The notes: generated from the letters alone by a model not told the origin. Positions 18,801-26,357 are shown, numbered from the stretch's first letter. The stretch is DNA of 32,462 nucleotides from UBA10427 sp003500135 (GCA_963966275.1 CAWZYQ010000030.1:1-32462); one strand, 5' to 3'. Translations and numbers: made by a program.

Positions 18801-18873
18801 AGAATGATTTTAACTTCATTAAATAATCAGGGATCTCCCAAAAAACAGTATGTCGGCTTTCAGTGGTAGTCAT
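15856..18873 (-). CDS. Large helical STAND/AAA+-like ATPase, function unknown
   Basis: This is a 1005-residue soluble protein with no signal peptide or clear transmembrane helix. Residues 1-650 are mostly helical, rich in aromatics and charged coils (about 225-265 is a strong coil), with no domain I can name. A P-loop module follows: YKGRNQEE (667-674, like the hhGRExE motif of STAND and Orc/Cdc6 ATPases), Walker A GEKGSGLTS (696-704), Walker B YAIMIDDIQ (764-772), a sensor-1-like ITSN (Asn806) and possible sensor arginines at 842/844. Residues about 925-1000 look like a winged helix (LDEESVARILDWPRKKCHLLLNMMLDDGLL). It starts 14 bases after ubiA stops, and its stop overlaps the mscS start (TAATG). 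The tight coupling suggests that it acts with the channel, but the role is unknown. Confidence 0.8.
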   Translation of the reverse strand: MTTTESRHTVFWEIPDYLMKLKSFCRDYVTELDLNRYDTYLQLLVQLDKNSEKLQNALKKEEQQSKKYRLLGQFEQSTRPLLEFNWFKPFEITPHQFYIRFNEQFVKVLEQVPLLEQLYQSEARFEISTDDSRYIRWGKQFKRLGYSIHRKWFATTGFLRKNTSFDGWKHDSYSRELAYYCFSFQFHQRYFREKYIFYQSLSNVLVKLWQEYEDFEAVTRKNETEAYDDAIENWQRALKELKKQLEEWHKERQEQLEKLLEDIEYLFLDKQSKAGTIEWPLRKYRTDSLNRKESKILKTAKHQFLEWKNTWKALLADWVLNLEVYDFWYETRYQMNDMRRIWLDKCDNSLKPVLDPLKQYIEEVNVKPSKDQKYSLVLKEQLLQARKQFEGKLMPAAIEKLAKQNLPGLFDKLDKGIQSALGQLSEEMEIGDAPKYDQMLDDRRIKRIYPRKIAYYGAYIPYTKEFNGLKQALNGHILTISNDLSGIGPMLVFNLKTLIEGLESGEKTEEECSKILEEALERIREKVVDAFKQLDDISLLFDKEMETALDVLYMEVFKLTTVEEALVLKMKLVKAKVISQSDEIGKRGIGRITSIGRLFIWKFRKGLNTIKGWIDYIRQFTPYAKKEPRVTSEITNFLVDSQRHIQQLPYIYQHIYKPDPLKDYSLYKGRNQEEKVMQSAIESWGENRYMTIALIGEKGSGLTSALNYCDDVLLNTIKNHRINPSRKIWSERAFTDMFNEAIPELKAGSIDELKNALIAIPGRYAIMIDDIQHLFQKKIDGFTIINLLLDVMASLRKKVLWIITSNQHAWQYLKKTTTIEGYFEYVITPEALQPAKMSQILRARNQMSGYNIQFSAAGDDELEKKIDKLPQEKQQAALEEIYFSNLYDFCKSNISLSLFFWLRCAKKLDDYTIEIKPFPKRDLSFVSSLTAEMQFIIHALILHDGLDEESVARILDWPRKKCHLLLNMMLDDGLLTFMEGTDVYRVNLIIYRQLVELLKTKNFLH

Positions 18874-18887
18874 TTAATTCTGGCAAA

Positions 18888-19772
18888 TTAATATGAAAAG
18901 TAGAGAAAGACTGAGAGAAAATACAGGTTTAAGCATAGAGAAGAAATGAAATTAAGTTTCATTGTATGAGAAAAGTCGGCTTTTGCATGATCTTTTCGTA
19001 CTTTATTAAACCAGTAGAAAAAATATATTAGTACCGGTAGTAGAAAAACGGGAAATAAAAATCCCCAAAGGGGTTTAATGCTTTGGTAAAAATAATAGAT
19101 AAAACCCGCTGTGGAAATGCTGAAAAAGATAGCCGTAAAGTAAAAAGTGCCCTTTATGCCCAGCAATAAGCTTATGGTGCGGTCACCCCTTCTGGCATCC
19201 TCCTGATGTTGGTATACCTGTGTCATTGGGTAGGAGCCCCATAGCATGGCAGAACTTAACAATGCCGGAGCCAAAACGTTCCAATGCCCCAAAGCGGACA
19301 TAGTTACTTGATTAATTCCCATGTAGCACATTAAATACGTGAAAAACCCCTGAAAAAAGCCGGCGACAAACCAACCGGTAATCGGATATTTTTTAAGCCT
19401 TACTGCCGGATGACTATATGCCTTGCTGACCATTCCGTAAATAAATACCATAATTGTAAATTGCCAACCCAAAGTCAAACTCCACAGCAAAGCCAATCCG
19501 TCAAATATGAGTGCCGCATCGTACAGTTCACGACTGACTTTAGGTGGGTGCTTAATTCCTCCAATACTATCTTCATCTTTGTCAAAATAGCTATTGTACC
19601 CATTGCTGGCCGGATAAACCAGTAAATGCAAAATCGCAAAAACGGATATAATGCCATATCCATGCGGATCGGGGCTGGTGGCCAACGAAAGCAGAAATAC
19701 CGGTAGTAAATAGAAAGAAAATGGTATTCGAAGATGTAACCAAGTTGACTTTTTAAATATAAATTTTTGCAT
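18888..19772 (-). CDS. UbiA family membrane prenyltransferase
   Basis: This is a 294-residue integral membrane protein with about eight or nine hydrophobic helices. The first prenyl-diphosphate/Mg site is N60-S-Y-F-D64-K-D-E-D68, the NxxxDxxxD motif. The second site is YQHQEDARRGDRT (187-199), where Gln188 stands in place of the first Asp of the usual DxxxD, a variant that I believe recurs in related Bacteroidota proteins. The family transfers isoprenoid chains to aromatic or other acceptors (quinone, heme or meroterpenoid paths). No heme or menaquinone genes are near. It is divergent from the type III polyketide synthase, whose phenolic or pyrone product would be a fitting acceptor. It is first in an operon with the STAND-like ATPase and MscS channel. 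Confidence 0.85.
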   Translation of the reverse strand: MQKFIFKKSTWLHLRIPFSFYLLPVFLLSLATSPDPHGYGIISVFAILHLLVYPASNGYNSYFDKDEDSIGGIKHPPKVSRELYDAALIFDGLALLWSLTLGWQFTIMVFIYGMVSKAYSHPAVRLKKYPITGWFVAGFFQGFFTYLMCYMGINQVTMSALGHWNVLAPALLSSAMLWGSYPMTQVYQHQEDARRGDRTISLLLGIKGTFYFTAIFFSISTAGFIYYFYQSIKPLWGFLFPVFLLPVLIYFFYWFNKVRKDHAKADFSHTMKLNFISSLCLNLYFLSVFLYFSY

Positions 19773-19885
19773 CTGTCAAACAAGATAGCCGAATTTTCAT
19801 TAATATGAAACGGGCTATTAGATTGTAGTCATAGATAATTAACATAGAAGCGAGAGGTGGAGAAAGCCTTTCGGAAAGAAAATAT

Positions 19886-20992
19886 ATGAGCGCATACATC
19901 CACGCCATTGGAACGGCGGTACCTGAATATAAAATAGATCAGCAGCAAACGGTAGAGTTCATGATCGATGCTCTGGAACTTGACGACCGTGAGGCCAGAA
20001 AACTTCGGGTACTCTACAGGGCTACGGGTATCCAAAGTCGCCATTCGGTTATTCCCGATTACGGCACTAACGTCGATAATTTTTCATTTTACCCGAAAAA
20101 AAAGAATCTCGAACCCTTTCCTGCCATCCATTCAAGGATGAAGCTTTATGAAAAGTCGGCTTTGTCATTGGCGGAAAAGGCTATAAATGATTTAAAAATA
20201 AACAGCGCAAAACTTAAATCTGCTACCCATCTAATTACAGTGAGCTGCACTGGTATGTATGCACCGGGACTCGACATTCAATTGGTTCAAAAACTTGGCC
20301 TGAATTCAGACATACGAAGAACAGCCATTAATTTCATGGGTTGCTATGCAGCATTTAATGCCATAAAAGCTGCTGATGCCATCTGTGCAAGCGATGAAAA
20401 TGCAAAAGTACTGGTACTATGCCTGGAACTTTGTACCATCCATTTTCAAAAAAGCACGGAAGAAGATCACTTACTATCCGGCGCACTTTTCAGCGATGGT
20501 GCAGCCGCACTTTGGATGTCGAACCAGGCGCCAGATGAAGGTCCTTACCTGGAGGCCAAACGTTTCTATTGTGATTTATTTCTGGACGGGAAACAGGAAA
20601 TGGCCTGGCATATCGGCGATCATGGCTTCGAAATGCGATTAACATCCTATGTTCCGGCCCTGATACAAAAAGGAATAACGGAATTGACTCATAAACTGCT
20701 TGAAGGGCACCATATCAACAGGCATGAAATTGAGCACTACGCCATTCATCCTGGTGGAAAGAGAATTCTGGAAGTGATTGAAAAAGAACTTGAACTAACT
20801 AAAGAAGATAATGCCGCAGCTTACGAAGTGTTGAGTAAATACGGCAATATGTCATCACCTACGGTACTTTTTGTATTGAAAAACATACTGGATCGGCTTA
20901 AGAAGGAAAACAATGGACAGCACATTCTCAGTTTTGCTTTTGGTCCTGGTCTGACACTTGAATCAATGTTACTCGAAATCCACTACGAATGA
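19886..20992 (+). CDS. Type III polyketide synthase (chalcone/stilbene synthase-like)
   Basis: This is a 368-residue homodimeric ketosynthase-fold enzyme. The Cys-His-Asn triad is complete: Cys153 in NFMGCYAAFNA, His288 in YAIHPGGKRI and Asn321 in YGNMSSPTV. The loop SCTGMYAPGLD (120-130) and C-terminal FAFGPGLTLE (350-359) are family hallmarks. Such enzymes extend an acyl-CoA or acyl-ACP starter with malonyl-CoA and cyclise it to resorcinols, pyrones or related rings. Bacterial relatives make alkylresorcinol and alkylpyrone lipids. The next gene, a methyltransferase, overlaps by ATGA. The divergent ubiA gene lies 113 bases away, so a shared control region is likely. Product and starter are not predictable from sequence. 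Confidence 0.93.
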   Translation: MSAYIHAIGTAVPEYKIDQQQTVEFMIDALELDDREARKLRVLYRATGIQSRHSVIPDYGTNVDNFSFYPKKKNLEPFPAIHSRMKLYEKSALSLAEKAINDLKINSAKLKSATHLITVSCTGMYAPGLDIQLVQKLGLNSDIRRTAINFMGCYAAFNAIKAADAICASDENAKVLVLCLELCTIHFQKSTEEDHLLSGALFSDGAAALWMSNQAPDEGPYLEAKRFYCDLFLDGKQEMAWHIGDHGFEMRLTSYVPALIQKGITELTHKLLEGHHINRHEIEHYAIHPGGKRILEVIEKELELTKEDNAAAYEVLSKYGNMSSPTVLFVLKNILDRLKKENNGQHILSFAFGPGLTLESMLLEIHYE

Positions 20993-21717
20993 CTTTCCCC
21001 TACAAAATTGATTTTACCCACCGTTCAAAAGATGAAGAGTTGATGGACGATCTTGATTGTAACGGGGATGTAGTAGATCAAACGTTGCGGGAATTAGAGT
21101 TTATTAATTCCTGGCTTGGAGGAAATAAAGTCACCTTAAACGGGATAGGCAAACTAATTAAACATAATAACCAAAACCCATTGAGAATAATCGACCTGGG
21201 CTGTGGTGACGGGGAAATGCTTAGGAGGGTAGGTGAAAATATTAACAAAAAAAATTTTAACACTTCACTTTTAGGTATTGATGCCAATCCAAATATTATC
21301 GAGGTAGCTCGAAATAAAACTCTGAATGGATTAAAAATTGAGTACAAAGCGATAAATATTCTCGATCCTGATTTTTCCGTTAAAGATCAGGACATTGTCA
21401 TTTGCACTTTATTTTTACACCACTTCGATAGCGATGTGCTGGCTGATTTACTTTCAAAATGGCATAAACAAGCCCAAATAGGTATTGTAATTAACGATCT
21501 GCACCGGCACCCCCTTGCGTTTTATTCCATACGACTGCTAACTGCATGGTTTTCCAGGTCGCCAATGGTGAAGTACGACGCCCCGCTTTCTGTATTGCGC
21601 GGGTTTACTAAAGGTGAATGGGAAGATATACTTCAAAAAGCCGGTATAGAGCAATATGAACTTACCTGGCACTGGGCTTTTCGGTGGCAATTGATCATAC
21701 CATCTGGTAATAGTTGA
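20989..21717 (+). CDS. Class I SAM-dependent methyltransferase of the type III PKS cluster
   Basis: This 242-residue protein carries motif I IIDLGCGDGEML (about residues 68-79), the second-strand acidic residue in LLGIDANP and the post-motif IVICTLFLHHFDSD. Its ATG overlaps the polyketide synthase stop (ATGA), so the two are almost certainly co-translated. By analogy with SrsB in Streptomyces and BpsB in Bacillus, which methylate type III PKS products (though BpsB is of another fold), it probably O- or C-methylates the polyketide ring; this is inference. No flavin hydroxylase follows, so the pathway looks shorter than srsABC-type clusters. Confidence 0.85.
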   Translation: MTFPYKIDFTHRSKDEELMDDLDCNGDVVDQTLRELEFINSWLGGNKVTLNGIGKLIKHNNQNPLRIIDLGCGDGEMLRRVGENINKKNFNTSLLGIDANPNIIEVARNKTLNGLKIEYKAINILDPDFSVKDQDIVICTLFLHHFDSDVLADLLSKWHKQAQIGIVINDLHRHPLAFYSIRLLTAWFSRSPMVKYDAPLSVLRGFTKGEWEDILQKAGIEQYELTWHWAFRWQLIIPSGNS

Positions 21718-21813
21718 TAAAATAATGGGTAACCATTTATCAATTATGGCATGAAATAACAGGGCCATATAACTTTAAGTGCAAAAAAAACGTCTTCAAT
21801 ACTAAAAAACATT

Positions 21814-22122
21814 ATGGACTGCTGCACCTCTTCTTACTTACCTGTCGATTGTGATTTTTATGACGAACTGGCGTTGTACAAAACCAAAAACAAACCTTTA
21901 AAGATATTTTACTTTAATGATCAAAAAGAACTCGAGCAGGCCGAGGGCAATTTGAAAGATATATATACAAGCAAAAGAGCCGAATATGCATCGGTTGGTG
22001 GCGACGATATACGACTCGATAAAATCATTACTTTCGATGGTAGGCCGGGCCCCGCTTATGATGAGTATGATGCCTTCAGCAATGAGTGCCTCGACTGTCA
22101 CCAGGATTTTTATGACGACTAA
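21814..22122 (+). CDS. Rof-like protein (Rho-binding antiterminator family)
   Basis: This is a 102-residue acidic protein. YLPVDCDFYDEL (8-19) and RAEYASVGGDDIRLDKIITF (55-74) align by eye with E. coli Rof/YaeO (YQPINCDDYDNLEL and VEYLVVEA...RELRLDKITSF), an Sm-like small protein that binds Rho and inhibits termination. I identified it from memory of that family. This version has cysteines that E. coli Rof lacks: Cys3-Cys4 at the N-terminus and Cys92-x-x-Cys95 near the acidic C-terminus, possibly a metal site. It follows the methyltransferase by 96 bases and converges with the nitroreductase gene, 7 bases apart. Its link to the polyketide genes is doubtful. Confidence 0.7.
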   Translation: MDCCTSSYLPVDCDFYDELALYKTKNKPLKIFYFNDQKELEQAEGNLKDIYTSKRAEYASVGGDDIRLDKIITFDGRPGPAYDEYDAFSNECLDCHQDFYDD

Positions 22123-22129
22123 ACCATAA

Positions 22130-22723
22130 TTAATCTACCCATTGCACACTATCTTCAATTGGTTTTCGGGTACTTTCATGCCATTTTTCAGGTATGCCAA
22201 TAAATAAGAATCCCATAAAGGTGTCCTTAGGTTCCAGGCCAAAAAAGGGTTTGGCCTCTTCCATGTAGGTTACGCCTCCGGTGCCCCAATAGCATCCTAA
22301 ACCATATGCCGTGGCTGTTAACATCATATTTTGCACAGCACAGGCCACAGCCGAAACCTCTTCAATTTCAGGTAAAATTTTGTTTATATCCCTTTTCATT
22401 CCTATTCCGATGACATGAGAGGCCAGGGTGGGCTTTTTGGACAGTTTATCATACTTTTTTTGATCAAATGTGCCTTTTTTCTCGCTCACTTCCCTATACA
22501 GCTCACTTTGAAATTCTGCCAGTTTTTTCAGGCCTTCCCCCTTGAATACAGTAAAATGCCAGGGCTGTGTCATTTTATGAGTGGGTGCCCAATTGGCATT
22601 TTCCAGCATTTTTTTAATGATCTCATCGTCAACTACCTCATTTTTGTATACTGGCGGATAGATTGATCGTCGTGTCTTGATCAGTTCGTTTATTTCGTTC
22701 GTGTTAAAATTTCTTATCTCCAT
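22130..22723 (-). CDS. Nitroreductase family protein (YdjA-like)
   Basis: This is a 197-residue FMN-dependent oxidoreductase. The phosphate-binding TRRSIYP (17-23), NANWAPTHKMTQPWHFTVF (42-60), AVACAVQNMMLTATAYGLGCYWGTGG and FMGFLFIGIP are the standard nitroreductase-fold segments. The family uses NAD(P)H to reduce nitro compounds, quinones or other acceptors; the physiological substrate is unknown. Its ATG shares the final A of the TonB receptor's TAA stop (TAATG), so translation is coupled to the receptor. This raises the possibility of a reductase acting on what the receptor imports, for example a ferric or flavin-linked compound; this is inference. Confidence 0.9.
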   Translation of the reverse strand: MEIRNFNTNEINELIKTRRSIYPPVYKNEVVDDEIIKKMLENANWAPTHKMTQPWHFTVFKGEGLKKLAEFQSELYREVSEKKGTFDQKKYDKLSKKPTLASHVIGIGMKRDINKILPEIEEVSAVACAVQNMMLTATAYGLGCYWGTGGVTYMEEAKPFFGLEPKDTFMGFLFIGIPEKWHESTRKPIEDSVQWVD

Positions 22724-24774
22724 TATCGATTGAATTTTACATTTATTCCTGCAAAAAAGTTAATGGTTGGCGCCGGATTAAAATAACGGTTACCAAATGC
22801 ATTAAGATCGTTCCCAAGACTATACTCCTGATTGAGCAGATTGTTTATGCCACCATACAGATTCCACTCCATATTATTTCTTGAAAGCAATTTCCAGCCC
22901 CCTTTTACCACCACATGGTGGTAAGCTTCACTGTAAACCGTATTCGCATCGTTGAGCGGTATGGCATCATTGAATTGATAGTTTAGATTTAAAAATGCGC
23001 CATTCATCAGTTGCAAGTCAATAAATGCTGAGAGTCGGTGAGGGGTGGTGCCTGTCAGGCGATTTCCGTCGAATGACACATTTTCTCCGGCTTCTTCTTT
23101 TTCATACTCATCAAAAACGAAATAGTGCCAGGTATACGCCAGGCTGCCGTCCAGTTTTTGAACAAAAGACGTGGGTTGGTCAAAGAAGTTGTACAGCAGA
23201 AGCATTTCAAAACCACTTTGCTGTGTACTTCCGGCATTTTCAAACTCCACCGTTCCGTCTTCTGCCACCTTGCTCACAATGGTTTCCCTTTGACGCATAT
23301 GAAATACGGCAGCATCGACCATAAACCGCGTGTTCCAGTTATTTCGCCAGCCAACTTCTACACTAATCCCCTGCTCAGGTTTCAAGTCTTCATTAATGGA
23401 GCCATTACTTGTGCGCACTTCTTCGGTAGAAGGTGGTGAATAACCCTGACTGATATTAAGATATGAAATTTGCCGAGGGCTGAACTTATAACTCAGGGCC
23501 AGCCGGCTTTGCCATTCCAGGCCGGGTTGATAAGTAACAGTGCCCTCGGGAATGGTAGTGTTACTTTCTTGACGGTCAATTACATAACGGGTCAGTTGCC
23601 AGCTGGTTCCTGCTTCAAGCCCCCATTTTCCGGTATTAAGACGGTATTGAGCAAAAGCAAAGGCCTGATGTGCAACAATGCGATCGTCGAAGCGCAGTCC
23701 ATCTATTCTTCCGCTATCATTTTCATAAATCCGGTTATCCCAGACCAGACCAAGCCATTCGCCGCCAAACTGCCATTGGTGTTGCTGATAATCTAATGTC
23801 AGTACTTCCCGAAGGCCCCAACCGGTTTTTTCTTCGAGCTTATAATTGGTGATGAATGGGTTTTCCTTGTTTTCTGTTTGGATGTAGGTCGAAAATTTAT
23901 TGGAAATGTGGTCATCGAATTGTTTTTGAACCATTACACCGGTATAGAGGCCCTGCAGATCGATGGAAGAGTTTTGTACAGGTGCCCGAGGTCTCGATTG
24001 CCTTCGGTCTTCTGCTACCTGATCATTGGTAAGCCCGCCAGGTAATTGATAAAAAAGATCACTGTAGAGCAATTGAGCCGTGATATTCCAGTCATCAACT
24101 GTATAATTCTGCTGCCAGTACAGGGCTTTGCGATCCATATTGGTATGCCTTCGATAACCCTCCGACTGTTGCCATGAGGCTTTGATTACCTGCCGGTTTT
24201 GGTCAGAAGCCACAATGTCGGCCTCAAGGGTGGTTTTAATGTAGTTGAAAGATCCTCCTTCTATATTTAAAGCAACACCTGTAGCAGTTGGGCGTGTTCC
24301 TGAAAAAAGCATGGCGCCGCTCATACCTGCACCATAAATAGCTGAAGTGGGGCCTTTGATCAGTTCCAGTGAACCCATAAATGCCGGATCGATCCAGTTT
24401 AGTGGTGTGCTGCCCGTAGCCTCGGTGAAGGGGATCCCATTCCAGTATACCTTCACATTTCTAACTCCAAATGGTGACCTGAGCAGATTGCCGCGCATAT
24501 TTACGCGATAACTTCCCGGAGACCGCTGCTCAATTCGTACGCCAGGCAAGGTGTTAGGGCCATCGAGCAGGGCTGCTTTCGGACCCGGCAACAACATTGA
24601 TTGCGGTAAATAATGATCAGATGCCGGTATGTCCATAATCGAGCGGGACGATTCGAAACCCTGTACATCCACTCCTTCTAAATAAACGGTGGATGATATG
24701 GTGTCATTTTGCTGACTTAAAACAGGTAACTGAATAACTATAAATATGAAAAAGATGAATAGAGTCTTATGCAT
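22723..24774 (-). CDS. TonB-dependent outer-membrane receptor
   Basis: I start it at ATG 24774 (683 residues): MHKTLFIFFIFIVIQLPVLSQ is a clean signal peptide. An upstream in-frame ATG at 24828 would add 18 residues but lies before the promoter-like box at 24800-24807. The plug domain spans about residues 35-160 (LLDGPNTLPGVRIEQRSPGS, IKGPTSAIYGAGMSGAMLF). A 22-stranded barrel follows, ending in the aromatic-rich strand FFAGINVKFNR. There is no carboxypeptidase-like N-terminal extension and no SusD partner, so it resembles siderophore or cofactor receptors more than SusC glycan receptors. Import is powered by TonB-ExbBD. It is first in a two-gene operon with a nitroreductase. The ligand is unknown. 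Confidence 0.92.
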   Translation of the reverse strand: MHKTLFIFFIFIVIQLPVLSQQNDTISSTVYLEGVDVQGFESSRSIMDIPASDHYLPQSMLLPGPKAALLDGPNTLPGVRIEQRSPGSYRVNMRGNLLRSPFGVRNVKVYWNGIPFTEATGSTPLNWIDPAFMGSLELIKGPTSAIYGAGMSGAMLFSGTRPTATGVALNIEGGSFNYIKTTLEADIVASDQNRQVIKASWQQSEGYRRHTNMDRKALYWQQNYTVDDWNITAQLLYSDLFYQLPGGLTNDQVAEDRRQSRPRAPVQNSSIDLQGLYTGVMVQKQFDDHISNKFSTYIQTENKENPFITNYKLEEKTGWGLREVLTLDYQQHQWQFGGEWLGLVWDNRIYENDSGRIDGLRFDDRIVAHQAFAFAQYRLNTGKWGLEAGTSWQLTRYVIDRQESNTTIPEGTVTYQPGLEWQSRLALSYKFSPRQISYLNISQGYSPPSTEEVRTSNGSINEDLKPEQGISVEVGWRNNWNTRFMVDAAVFHMRQRETIVSKVAEDGTVEFENAGSTQQSGFEMLLLYNFFDQPTSFVQKLDGSLAYTWHYFVFDEYEKEEAGENVSFDGNRLTGTTPHRLSAFIDLQLMNGAFLNLNYQFNDAIPLNDANTVYSEAYHHVVVKGGWKLLSRNNMEWNLYGGINNLLNQEYSLGNDLNAFGNRYFNPAPTINFFAGINVKFNR

Positions 24775-24799
24775 GAAAAGTGGCTTCAATGGTTTTTTG

Positions 24800-24807
24800 C
24801 AAAAGTA
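24800..24807 (-). promoter_or_regulatory. Putative -7 promoter element (TAnnTTTG type)
   Basis: The minus strand reads TACTTTTG, matching the -7 consensus, 25 bases before ATG 24774. It supports the shorter start of the TonB receptor. A sequence resembling half a Fur box (GATAATGAT, 24865-24873) lies upstream; one half-site is weak evidence. Confidence 0.42.
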
Positions 24808-24936
24808 AAAAAACGAGGCTAAAAACATTCCTGCGGATACTTTTTAACCTTGGGATCTGACAGTGATAATGATTTAGTGAAGAAATTGTTAAATACTTTA
24901 GATTTTTTCTAAATCAATTAAAAAAGCGTAGTGTGC

Positions 24937-24969
24937 TTGTGTATTTGCTACTAAATAACCATAAATTTG
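24937..24969 (+). promoter_or_regulatory. Possible promoter of the aminotransferase gene
   Basis: TAAATTTG at 24962-24969 matches the -7 consensus. TTG at 24937-24939 is 22 bases upstream, slightly long for the -33 element. The aminotransferase ATG is about 68 bases downstream. Confidence 0.35.
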
Positions 24970-25037
24970 GATTTATAAAGTAAGGATAATTTAATAGTTG
25001 GCAATTAAAATATTTTTTAAAATAAAATTAGGCGGTT

Positions 25038-26357
25038 ATGCGGCGGAAATTGTTAAGAACAGGCGCAGATGAATTGAGTTACGAGATCAGGGGAATCGTA
25101 AAAAAGGCGGAGCTTGTTGCCAATGCCGGGCAAGACATTTCCTGGGAAAATATTGGTGATCCTATTCAAAAGCATGCCAGTGTGCCACAATGGATCAAAG
25201 ATATCATCAGTGACCTGTCACAACAAGACCGGACATATGGATACTGCCATTCCAAGGGTGTTTTGGAAACCAGAGAGTTTTTAGCCAAAAAAAACAACGA
25301 ACTGGGAGGAGTACAAATTACTGCTGAGGACATTCTTTTTTTTAACGGTTTGGGCGATGCCATTGCCAAGATTTACCAGTTTTTGGTGCCTACCGCGAGA
25401 ATAATTGGTCCCTCACCGGCCTATTCCACACATTCTTCCGCCGAAGCAGCCCACGCAAATGACCATCCGGTTACCTACAATCTGGATCCCGGAAACAACT
25501 GGTATCCCGATATGGATGATATTTATCAAAAAGTAAAATACAATTCCAATATCGTAGGCATTCTGATCATCAATCCCGATAATCCGACCGGTATGGTTTA
25601 TCCAAGGGAAGTTCTGGAGCGGTTTGTTGAGATTGCGCGTGAATTTAACCTGTTTCTGATCAGCGACGAGATTTATATTAATATAACTTACAACGGAGCG
25701 GAGGCATGGTCGCTGCCGGAATATATTGGTGATGTGCCTGGAATCGCATTAAAGGGATTGTCAAAAGAAGTGCCCTGGCCGGGATCGAGGTGTGGATGGG
25801 CAAAGTTTTACAATCGTAAAAAGGATGTGGAATTTGATAAGCTATGTACCACACTGGAGAATGCTAAAATGATTGAGGTAAGCTCTACAAAATTGCCGCA
25901 ACTGGCCATTCCTAAAATCATGAGTGATCCCCGTTATCAGTTACATCTGGAGGAGAATAATCGAAAGATTGGCGAAAAAAGCCGGCGAATATCGGAAATT
26001 TTAAAAGATGTGGAAGGGGTTCATTTTAATCCCACCAATGGTGCTTTTTACAATACTATTATTTTTAAAAAAGGGGTACTGAATGGCAATCAGAAACTGG
26101 AAATAAAGAATGAAAAAGTCAGAGAACTGGTTGAGTCGTGGGTGTCTGTGCCAGACATGCCTTTGGATAAACGCTTTGTATATTATTTGCTAGGTGCCAA
26201 AGGTGTTTGTGTAGTGCCCATATCCTCATTTTGCTCTGACTTGAATGGTTTCCGTGTGACCTTACTCGAAGAGGATACCGATCAGTTAGAAGAAACCTTT
26301 AGAAAAATCCATGATGCCCTGGTGGAATACCTGGAAGTTGTGCCGGAAAATGCATAA
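25038..26357 (+). CDS. PLP-dependent class I/II aminotransferase (AlaA-like)
   Basis: This is a 439-residue fold-type I transaminase. INPDNPTG (178-185) and SDEIY (209-213) contact the cofactor. The Schiff-base lysine is Lys243 in GLSKEVPWPGSRCGW, and Arg251 in the same segment binds the PLP phosphate. YGYCHSKGVLETREFLA (67-83) is the usual substrate/dimer region. The 'GLSKEVPWPGSRCGW' wording, in place of 'SLSKTYNMTGWRIG', marks a subgroup of Bacteroidota aminotransferases annotated only generally. The amino donor and acceptor are uncertain; alanine/pyruvate or aromatic/branched-chain acids are possible. It converges with ilvA, but the genes are on opposite strands, so joint regulation is not shown. 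Confidence 0.9.
   Translation: MRRKLLRTGADELSYEIRGIVKKAELVANAGQDISWENIGDPIQKHASVPQWIKDIISDLSQQDRTYGYCHSKGVLETREFLAKKNNELGGVQITAEDILFFNGLGDAIAKIYQFLVPTARIIGPSPAYSTHSSAEAAHANDHPVTYNLDPGNNWYPDMDDIYQKVKYNSNIVGILIINPDNPTGMVYPREVLERFVEIAREFNLFLISDEIYINITYNGAEAWSLPEYIGDVPGIALKGLSKEVPWPGSRCGWAKFYNRKKDVEFDKLCTTLENAKMIEVSSTKLPQLAIPKIMSDPRYQLHLEENNRKIGEKSRRISEILKDVEGVHFNPTNGAFYNTIIFKKGVLNGNQKLEIKNEKVRELVESWVSVPDMPLDKRFVYYLLGAKGVCVVPISSFCSDLNGFRVTLLEEDTDQLEETFRKIHDALVEYLEVVPENA

Noticed and set aside
24865..24873. GATAATGAT as a Fur box for the TonB receptor
   Set aside because: Only one half of the 19-base consensus matches. A single 9-base half-site in AT-rich DNA does not support iron control by itself.
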